Source: Burkholderiales bacterium (lineage in GTDB: Bacteria; Pseudomonadota; Gammaproteobacteria; Burkholderiales; Burkholderiaceae_F). From it: a stretch of DNA of 15,794 nucleotides. Below are positions 7,253-12,739 of the stretch, one piece after another. Made by a program: the position numbers and the translations under genes. The notes under the pieces are model-generated. The model was not told the origin of the DNA. It saw only the letters and a list, made by a program, of their open reading frames with translations, and did not search any database. The stretch covers positions 8,873 through 24,666 of the forward strand of contig JAJPXW010000308.1 in NCBI GenBank assembly GCA_021205255.1, read 5' to 3'. How positions within the stretch are numbered: position 1 is the first letter of the stretch; every line of letters begins with the position of its first letter.

Positions 7253-7704
7253 TCTCAATGACTAACTGACTGATTACCTCTCTTTTGGCCAACTGGTTAA
7301 GGCTAATAGAGGTAATTTTTCATTAGGCAATAGCAACCTCTCTCTAAGTAAAGAAACCCACACAATGGCCTAATCTTTGAAGGAATCGGCAAGCCAATAC
7401 GGGGCGGGTCTAGTCGGAAAAGCTCCCGCCTAAAAGTTTCCTGAGGAGGTGGATTGAAGGGGACATTCGCTTAACTGAAGTTAGGGGAGCGGCAACGGCA
7501 ATCGCTCCAGTGAGGTGCAAGACTCAGTATTGGAGCGGTTTATTGTTCTAGGGAACTGGTGATAGGAACTGAAGAGAGGCTAAAACCATGCGAATTTGCC
7601 TTCGGAATGCCTAGACGGATTTTCCCAAGCCGAAGGACCATCTATGGATAGGATGAACCCTTTGCGTCCAGTTGGTTGCACGAGCCAGCCTGGCAAATTC
7701 TAGC
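7253..7704. other. Gene-free, hairpin-dense region
   Basis: About 450 bp with no credible ORF. After the terminator (7273-7320), the interval 7381-7705 is richer in GC than the other gaps and dense in inverted repeats, described separately as a candidate structured RNA. No tRNA-like T-loop or other familiar RNA signature was found. Confidence 0.55.
7273..7320 (+). terminator. Rho-independent terminator of the 463-aa gene
   Basis: ATTACCTCT (7273-7281) pairs perfectly with AGAGGTAAT (7308-7316). An inner TTGGCC/GGCTAA stem has one G-T pair. The hairpin is followed by TTTTT (7316-7320). It begins 20 nt after the stop codon at 7252, the expected position and form for an intrinsic terminator. 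Confidence 0.8.
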
Positions 7705-7705
7705 C
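7403..7705. ncRNA. Candidate structured RNA (strand unknown)
   Basis: A chain of complementary segments. GGCGGG (7403-7408) pairs with CCCGCC (7425-7430). CTTAAC (7470-7475) pairs with GTTAGG (7480-7485). GGAGCG (7486-7491) can pair with CGCTCC (7503-7508), but ATCGCTCCA (7501-7509) also pairs with TGGAGCGGT (7531-7539), giving mutually exclusive hairpins. CCTTCGG (7599-7605) can pair with CCGAAGG (7633-7639). GAATTTGCC (7592-7600) can pair with GGCAAATTC (7692-7700), extended by GGCTA (7579-7583) with TAGCC (7701-7705). The last arm touches the stop codon of the minus-strand gene, so part could be its terminator or 3' UTR. No known RNA family was recognised. Confidence 0.3.
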
Positions 7706-8274
7706 TAAAGGGCATCTAGATCCTTGGCGGGGGCGTTGGTGCTGTTCTTTTCAAACTGCGACCAAGTCTCGTTTACATCCTTTCCGAAGTTGTAGCCAAC
7801 AATAAGTGCTTTGGATTCTGCTTTTCTCACTAGAGTGACAATGAACTCTGGTCCCGGTCTCCAGGCCAGGAAGGAAGTCGTGGAATCCACGAAGCCGATT
7901 AGACCTGGTTTCCCATAGGTGTTTTTCAACGAATTTTCATATCGTCCGTAGATAGCTGGGTCAGGGAGTTTGTTCAACCGAATCGTAATGAGTTCTACGG
8001 GCGCGGCTGTCCGTCCCGCTATGACTACTGTCGGATTTCCAGGGAGCTGGAAGCAATCGCTGGATACTTCGATCGCTGATCGTCCTACTACTTCTTTAAT
8101 TGCCTTGAATTGGCAACTTTTCGCTTTCAGGTTGGCCTTGGCTTCGGTTAACGTAGTTTGATTCGGCGTGACTACTCCAAGAATTGGCTTTGCTGGTTCT
8201 TGAGCGGCAACTGCTGTGCCTGCAGCTAGGGCAAGAGCCGTGGATGCGGCTAATGCGAACTTGATCATGGACAT
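7705..8274 (-). CDS. Exported LPGNP-domain protein, short form
   Basis: A 189-residue protein. Signal peptide: MSMIKFALAASTALALAAGTAVAA with cleavage after AVA or VAA near residue 24. The mature chain has KPILG at 29-33, TTLTEAKANLKAKSC ending in Cys54, CFQLPGNPTVVI with Cys74, LKNTYGKP (Tyr where the paralogues have Trp) at 116-123, and tail KDLDAL. Only the two core cysteines of the family remain, which suggests they form the conserved disulfide. AAAGGAG stands 5 nt before the first ATG, which settles the start over the second Met. A terminator-like hairpin separates it from the upstream paralogue, so it probably has its own promoter in 8275-8325. Function unknown; probably periplasmic or outside the cell. 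Confidence 0.8.
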   Translation of the reverse strand: MSMIKFALAASTALALAAGTAVAAQEPAKPILGVVTPNQTTLTEAKANLKAKSCQFKAIKEVVGRSAIEVSSDCFQLPGNPTVVIAGRTAAPVELITIRLNKLPDPAIYGRYENSLKNTYGKPGLIGFVDSTTSFLAWRPGPEFIVTLVRKAESKALIVGYNFGKDVNETWSQFEKNSTNAPAKDLDAL

Positions 8275-8325
8275 ATTTGCTCCTTTGTTTATTGCTTAGC
8301 TAACCGTTACTGGACAGACAATTGA

Positions 8326-8363
8326 AAATACCTTAGTCGGTTCTAAATCGTTCTAAGGTATTT
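8326..8363. terminator. Terminator hairpin between two minus-strand genes
   Basis: AAATACCTTAG (8326-8336) and CTAAGGTATTT (8353-8363) are a perfect 11-bp inverted repeat with a 16-nt loop. Read on the minus strand it lies 67 bp after the stop of the 8430-9011 gene and ends in a T-rich tail (TATTTTC), as in an intrinsic terminator. It may leave that gene monocistronic. Confidence 0.7.
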
Positions 8364-8429
8364 GGTACGCCTTCTGAAAGAAGTCAGGCTGGAGATCGCG
8401 CTAATCCTTTGGGAAGATAGCAGCATTTG

Positions 8430-9011
8430 TCAGAGTTTTCCAGTATCGTCCTCCTCCTTTGGGGGGCGGGACGCTTCTATTTTCGCTTTTACAGGCGCCC
8501 AGGCTTCCATCGAATAGTAGGTTACGGTGCACGATTTGCCGTTGAACGACAAGTCGACGGCTTTATCCTTCCCTTCCCAGTAAATAACCTTGATGGAGGT
8601 CTTTCCTTGTTTTTCCGTAAAGGAGCCCGTAATCCAGCCCCAGGACTCCTTTAGGAGTGGAAGATACTCTTTCTGGCAGCCTGTCCAGTTATTCAGCTGG
8701 AGCGACACGGTCTGCACAGTCCGCTCGCTAGCGGGGCGGGTGTCCTCCGATGAGGTTTTGATAGTGATGCTGGGCTTGCCTGGCAACTTGAAGCAAGATC
8801 CTGATGGGATGCTAATTTCGTCTTTGGCCTGGGTCGGGCCAGTGAACGTACAGTTGGGTTTTTCGCTTAGCTTTTTCTCAACATTTGCCAAGGTATCCTG
8901 GTCGAGGATAATGTCTCCTAACACCGTTGGAGCCGCAAGGGCAGTGGAAGTAGCACACAAAGCGCCTGCCGAAGCAATTGAAAGGACAAGTAATACAGGG
9001 TTAAATTTCAT
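8430..9011 (-). CDS. Exported LPGNP-domain protein, four-cysteine form
   Basis: A 193-residue protein with signal peptide MKFNPVLLVLSIASAGALCATSTALAA, likely cut after ALA near residue 26. The Cys in its hydrophobic part is not in a convincing lipobox. The mature chain shows TVLG at 29-32, DTLANVEKKLSEKPNC ending in Cys54, CFKLPGKPSITI with Cys73 (Lys replacing the usual Asn), a second pair Cys112 (in GCQKEYLPLLKESWG) and Cys161 (in SCTVTYYSMEAW), and tail DDTGKL. The same second cysteine pair occurs in the C-terminal domain of the 11767-12633 protein, its closest paralogue here (compare YYSMEAW with FYGPEAW). Ribosome binding is weak (AGAG at 9017-9020). Function unknown. Confidence 0.8.
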   Translation of the reverse strand: MKFNPVLLVLSIASAGALCATSTALAAPTVLGDIILDQDTLANVEKKLSEKPNCTFTGPTQAKDEISIPSGSCFKLPGKPSITIKTSSEDTRPASERTVQTVSLQLNNWTGCQKEYLPLLKESWGWITGSFTEKQGKTSIKVIYWEGKDKAVDLSFNGKSCTVTYYSMEAWAPVKAKIEASRPPKEEDDTGKL

Positions 9012-9146
9012 GGTATCTCTGTTTCGAACGAATTGAGGGGCAGTTTAGGTGTACTTGGAGCTGAAATTCATGTTTGGGTGTTTGAAATTTCCTTTGCTTC
9101 CCCTTTCAACATGTCCCATGGGTAGGGATGGTTTGTAGGGAGTGGC

Positions 9147-9161
9147 TTCGACTTCCGCTAA
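9147..9161. repeat. Direct repeat, left copy (flanks R-M module)
   Basis: TTCGACTTCCGCTAA is found exactly twice, here and at 11466-11480, on either side of the endonuclease/methyltransferase pair. Both copies are followed within about 60 bp by GGATCC and then by an ATA-rich block. Confidence 0.6.
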
Positions 9162-9402
9162 GGCCGATTAGCGTGTTTTGGAATTGATTGCTGGATCCGA
9201 ACATACGCATACTGATAAACGTATATTTATGTTTTGGGATATAAAGTTTATTTGTTTCTATAAAACGAAGACATAAGCTAAGTTATGGGAGTTCGTATAG
9301 GCGTCTTTAGCGGGGACAAAGAAATATATCCTTATGGTGGAGCATAAGAAAAGCTAGACTATTGATAATTTGAATTGCGGTTATGGGTTAAATAAGGCAT
9401 TA

Positions 9403-9427
9403 AGGCAGCTATTATAAAAAGTTGCCT
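9403..9427. promoter_or_regulatory. Inverted repeat over a possible -10 box
   Basis: AGGCAGCT (9403-9410) and AGTTGCCT (9420-9427) pair over 8 positions with one G-T. The spacer contains TATTAT/TATAAA, a candidate -10 element 47-55 bp before the endonuclease GTG. An operator overlapping the promoter would fit self-limited R-M expression. I see no good -35 box. Confidence 0.4.
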
Positions 9428-9464
9428 ATGGAATAAGAGTAGTCAGCTACGAGGACTATGGAAA

Positions 9465-10250
9465 GTGACATATTATTGGACTGAATTAAGTATTGAATAT
9501 GCTAATCAAAGAAGTTATCTAGACGATTTATATAAGGTCTATCCTACAGTACCTAACGGGCTGCGGGATTTAAATAAAAAACTTTGGCAACAAGTAAATA
9601 AGTACTTTGATGAAAAAAATAATGTTGAATTGATTAAGGCATTATTAAAGATGGATTTATTTCCGATCAAGGATTCATATGTAGCTTTCCTCAAGAGAGA
9701 TCGGTCAGCAATAAAACGTAATCCTTCTACTGTGGATAGGCTAGCAGGACAGCTCTATGAAATGGGTTTGGACGAACTGTATATGAATTGCTCAATGCCA
9801 AAGGAAGCGAATAGGCAGATGGGTCCGCTTTTCAGGAATTGGATTAGAAGCGGTGTTTTAGGTGTTCCGCTACTAGAAATGGGAGAGTTTGAAAGACACA
9901 AAGGGAACGCCGTTTTGGATGGGTCAGACAAGGATTTAGGAAATTGGGCGCGGGCTAACGTTGGCTATACAAAGAATAAGGGACTAGATTTTGTCGCAAA
10001 ATTCAATGGAAAATATGTCATAGGAGAAGCCAAATTCCTGACCGATTTCGGAGGACATCAAGATAGGCAGTTTGATGACGCTATGACTACACTAACTGAT
10101 CCAACCGACCAAGCCGTAAAAGTCGGTATTTTGGACGGTGTGCTTTACATACAGCCCAGGGAAGCCAAAATGTGCAAAGCGGTGGTGGAAAACGAAACCC
10201 TTAATATCCTAAGTGCGTTGTTATTGCGTGAATTCCTCTATAGCCTTTGA
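9465..10250 (+). CDS. Type II restriction endonuclease (PD-(D/E)XK)
   Basis: A 261-residue protein immediately before, and overlapping, a DNA methyltransferase gene. The nuclease core reads KGLDFVAKFNGKYVIGEAKF: Asp175, Glu188 and Lys190 form D-X12-E-A-K, the PD-(D/E)XK metal-binding site, followed by TDFGGHQDRQFDDA as in many Type II enzymes. RQMGPLFRNW at 117-126 is another segment of Type II endonuclease appearance. It starts with GTG (9465); GAGG (9451-9454) lies 10 nt upstream, and the nearby ATG at 9458 is out of frame. The gene is more A+T-rich than the plasmid core genes, in keeping with acquisition by transfer. Recognition sequence cannot be deduced. Identification rests on motif plus neighbour, not on a family I can name with confidence. 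Confidence 0.8.
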   Translation: MTYYWTELSIEYANQRSYLDDLYKVYPTVPNGLRDLNKKLWQQVNKYFDEKNNVELIKALLKMDLFPIKDSYVAFLKRDRSAIKRNPSTVDRLAGQLYEMGLDELYMNCSMPKEANRQMGPLFRNWIRSGVLGVPLLEMGEFERHKGNAVLDGSDKDLGNWARANVGYTKNKGLDFVAKFNGKYVIGEAKFLTDFGGHQDRQFDDAMTTLTDPTDQAVKVGILDGVLYIQPREAKMCKAVVENETLNILSALLLREFLYSL

Positions 10251-11386
10251 TGCTGATTAGTATGCAGTGCCTTATTGAAAACAAGAAAAGCGAAAAAGAT
10301 ATTTTAAAAAATGATCTAGACATATATTTAACTTATCCAGCGATTAATAAAGAATCAAATAATTTACTGCTGGGAGAAAATCTTATTGTTCTAAAGGCGC
10401 TTCTCTACCATTACGATATGGGCGGGAAAATCGACCTCATTTATATTGATCCACCTTTTTCGACAAGAAACGTTTTTAAAACGAGCGAAACAAGAGCCAA
10501 TACCATAAGCCACTACAGCAACGGCGCAATTGCATATGAGGACACCCTGACGGGAGACGCCTTTCTGGAGTTTTTAAGGGAGCGTTTGGTTTTAGCCCGC
10601 GAACTGCTGTCCGACAGAGGCTCCATTTACCTGCATATCGACTACAAGATAGGCCATTACGTCAAAGTCTTAATGGACGAGATTTTCGGTATCGAAAACT
10701 TTAGGAACGATATAACCCGTATTAAATGCAATCCCAAGAACTTTTCGCGAAAGGCATATGGAAACATTAAGGATTTAATACTTTTTTATTCAAAGACCCA
10801 GAACAACATCTGGAATGAATGCTATGTCGACTATACGGCAAGCGATATCGCTCAATTGTTCAGGAAGTCAAAAGGGGGCAGGGCGTACACGACTATTCCA
10901 TTACACGCGCCTGGGGAAACCAAGAACGGCGAAACCGGCAAAGCGTTCAGAGGAATATTTCCGCCTGAAGGAAGACATTGGAGATGCTCGATAGAGGAAT
11001 TGGAAAAGCTGGACTCCCAGGGATTGATTGAATGGAGCAAGAACGGCGTCCCGCGAAAAATAATCTACGCCGATAGCCAAAAAGGAAAAAAAGCACAAGA
11101 TATATGGGAGTTCAAAGACCCCCAATATCCCGCCTATCCAACTGAAAAAAACAGTGCTCTCTTAGAGAGAATAATCAGCACTTCGTCGGATAAGGATAGC
11201 ACCGTAATGGATTTCTTTTGCGGATCGGGAACAACTTTAGTAGCCTCCCAACGCCTTTCCAGAAAGTGGATTGGCATAGACAGGTCAAAGCAGGCCATAG
11301 AGACGGTGAAGCGCAAACTGGAAAGCGAGGAAATTCTAGGACAGAAGCAGTTCGAGTTTTTCGACTTAAGCGGGCTGCATGCGTAG
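10250..11386 (+). CDS. Beta-class DNA methyltransferase (N6-A or N4-C), Type II
   Basis: A 378-residue SAM-dependent amino-methyltransferase. Catalytic motif IV DPPF (67-70, in LIYIDPPFST) comes before SAM-binding motif I DFFCGSGTT (321-329), the order of the beta class. Between them lie AYEDTLTGDAFLEFLRERLVLARELLSDRGSIYLHID (motifs V-VI region) and a target-recognition stretch around 160-300. Motif X-like PTEKNSALLERII precedes motif I. The ATG at 10250 overlaps the endonuclease stop as TGATG, so translation is coupled; an in-frame TTG at 10247 and ATG at 10262 are alternative starts. It should protect the host sites cut by the upstream enzyme. DPPF is compatible with adenine N6 or cytosine N4 modification. 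Confidence 0.9.
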   Translation: MLISMQCLIENKKSEKDILKNDLDIYLTYPAINKESNNLLLGENLIVLKALLYHYDMGGKIDLIYIDPPFSTRNVFKTSETRANTISHYSNGAIAYEDTLTGDAFLEFLRERLVLARELLSDRGSIYLHIDYKIGHYVKVLMDEIFGIENFRNDITRIKCNPKNFSRKAYGNIKDLILFYSKTQNNIWNECYVDYTASDIAQLFRKSKGGRAYTTIPLHAPGETKNGETGKAFRGIFPPEGRHWRCSIEELEKLDSQGLIEWSKNGVPRKIIYADSQKGKKAQDIWEFKDPQYPAYPTEKNSALLERIISTSSDKDSTVMDFFCGSGTTLVASQRLSRKWIGIDRSKQAIETVKRKLESEEILGQKQFEFFDLSGLHA

Positions 11387-11465
11387 CGGGCATTTGGAAA
11401 CGGCAATTTTTCTTTTCATCGGCTATGCCGGCTAGGACTTTTGGCAGGCGTCCCAGCTAAGCAAT

Positions 11466-11480
11466 TTCGACTTCCGCTAA
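11466..11480. repeat. Direct repeat, right copy (flanks R-M module)
   Basis: An exact second copy of the 15-mer at 9147-9161, about 80 bp past the methyltransferase stop. Followed, like the left copy, by GGATCC (11525-11530) and an ATA-rich block. Confidence 0.6.
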
Positions 11481-11555
11481 TGCCTCTTATCGGAAATACG
11501 GGAAATTTGGCGATGCGGACGCATGGATCCAAACCAGGATGAAACTAACGATATG

Positions 11556-11600
11556 TATAGAGATATGACTATAGAGATATACAGATATGCATATACACAA
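11556..11600. repeat. ATA-rich direct repeats, 14-bp period
   Basis: TATAGAGATAT occurs at 11556-11566 and 11570-11580, again 14 bp apart as in the 2132/2146 pair, followed by a diverged third unit GATATGCATATAC. Located upstream of the LprI-fusion gene. Confidence 0.5.
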
Positions 11601-11766
11601 TTACTGTAGAGGAGTACTGCGGATTAACATTCGAACTTCCCAGAGTTCTTAATTTGGATTTCTTTCATACAGCGTATTTTGAGTGGGTACTCGTGTAATG
11701 TAAGCAGAATTTGGTGGCTGACAAACCTACAGCCAATTACCGATTAGTTCCCAATAGGAGATAGAA

Positions 11767-12633
11767 ATGAATAGGACCCTGCTAGGCGTGTTCTGTGGCT
11801 TGTTTATTTTCGGGGGAGTTGCCAACGCGGCGAGTTTCGACTGTGCGAAGGCTAAGTCTTTTAGTGAAAAGACTATCTGCGGCAATTCCGAATACTCCCA
11901 GCTGGATGAAGAACTGGCAAAGGTATTCAAGGAAGCTAGAAATGCGGCACCAGACCGTAACGAGTTCAAGGCACTGGCCAAGAATAACTATAAGAAACTT
12001 AACCAATGCAAGACCGAGGCATGCGTAGGGGAGTGGCTGCACAATTCGATAGGAATGTACCAAAACTTAGCTTCCGGAGCAGTAGCTTCTGCGCCAGCGC
12101 CGGCCATGGACCAAGCTAGGTCTAATCAAGACATTCAATCCAGGCAGAAATCCCATGGACCAGTAGTGTTCGGCGAAATCGTGTTCGGACAGGATTACCT
12201 GGCCGATGTTAAGAAAAAGCTGGACCGCAAGCCTGGTTGCACCTATTACGATGATCCCATGATCAAAGGACGGTTGCATGTTAAGAACTGCTACAAGTTC
12301 CCTGGCAATCCAACAGTGACCATTATGGCTCCGACACTAGTGGAGCCGGTTTATGAAGCCGAGGTCACTAACTTCAAACAAAATCCCATTCCCAACTGTA
12401 GAAGCACGTACCTTTCCTTGCTGAAGAAGACATGGGGACAACCTACGGGCGATGCTACGGTCGAACACTATGGAGAATTTACTTACTGGGAAAGAGACGG
12501 CATAGCGGTCACGCTTTCAGGAGACGACCAATTCTGCCAAGTTGGTTTTTATGGACCCGAGGCCTGGGAATATAGAAAGGAACAAATCGAAAAGAATAAG
12601 AACTGGGAAGAAAAGCCAATGGATACCCTATAA
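11767..12633 (+). CDS. Exported fusion: LprI-type N-domain plus LPGNP domain
   Basis: A 288-residue protein. Signal peptide MNRTLLGVFCGLFIFGGVANA, cut near residue 21-22. Residues 23-97 resemble the LprI N-terminal (DUF1311) domain: SFDCAKAKSFSEKTICGNSE, then the LDEEL helix, with four cysteines (26, 38, 81, 86) spaced as in that family. A Ser/Ala/Pro/Gln linker (101-130) leads to the domain shared with the three minus-strand exported proteins: FGEIVFGQDYLADVKKKLDR, Cys158, CYKFPGNPTVTI with Cys175, Cys211, LLKKTWGQP, Cys257 and tail KPMDTL. TAGGAG lies 6 nt before ATG. The LprI family is named after a mycobacterial lysozyme inhibitor, but most proteobacterial members are untested, so inhibition of cell-wall enzymes is only a hypothesis. 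Probably periplasmic. Confidence 0.85.
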   Translation: MNRTLLGVFCGLFIFGGVANAASFDCAKAKSFSEKTICGNSEYSQLDEELAKVFKEARNAAPDRNEFKALAKNNYKKLNQCKTEACVGEWLHNSIGMYQNLASGAVASAPAPAMDQARSNQDIQSRQKSHGPVVFGEIVFGQDYLADVKKKLDRKPGCTYYDDPMIKGRLHVKNCYKFPGNPTVTIMAPTLVEPVYEAEVTNFKQNPIPNCRSTYLSLLKKTWGQPTGDATVEHYGEFTYWERDGIAVTLSGDDQFCQVGFYGPEAWEYRKEQIEKNKNWEEKPMDTL

Positions 12634-12667
12634 ATAGTTCTTTCTATGATTGATTAGCTACTTATAA

Positions 12668-12703
12668 ATAGAGATGTGCATATAAACATATGTACATCTC
12701 TAT
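12668..12703. terminator. 16-bp hairpin between convergent genes
   Basis: The segment 12668-12683 pairs fully with 12688-12703 (core AGAGATGTGCATAT against ATATGTACATCTCT, one G-T wobble) with tetraloop AAAC. It lies midway between the stop codons of convergent genes (12633 and 12740), the place for a bidirectional terminator. The stem is AT-rich and lacks a T-run, and it belongs to the ATA-block series, so it may be a protein site as well. Confidence 0.6.
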
Positions 12704-12739
12704 AAGGATATGCGTATGGATACTTAAAGCAGTTTCGAA

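Larger units (their letters stand above)
9012..9464. other. Intergenic region upstream of the R-M operon
   Basis: A 453-bp AT-rich gap holding promoters for the exported-protein gene on the left and the R-M genes on the right. It contains TTCGACTTCCGCTAA (9147-9161), repeated after the R-M genes, an ATA block (about 9203-9230), a small hairpin CTTATG/CATAAG (9331-9336/9343-9348), and an inverted repeat over a possible -10 box (9403-9427). No small controller-protein (C) gene is visible. Confidence 0.5.
11387..11766. other. Intergenic region after the R-M operon
   Basis: A 380-bp gap with no gene. TTTTCATCGGCTAT (11413-11426) lies shortly after the methyltransferase stop, with a small CGGC-TAT-GCCG hairpin and a T-rich tract (11407-11416). 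The right copy of the R-M flanking repeat follows (11466-11480), then an ATA block with TATAGAGATAT at 11556 and 11570. The end holds the ribosome site TAGGAG (11755-11760) of the next gene. Confidence 0.5.

Noticed and set aside
7253..7704. tRNA, tmRNA or RNase P RNA
   Set aside because: No T-loop (GTTCGANTC), no 3' CCA-type acceptor pairing and no conserved P4-like sequence were found.
8590..9036. 148-aa plus-strand frame
   Set aside because: Antisense to the exported-protein gene at 8430-9011, which has a signal peptide and paralogues.
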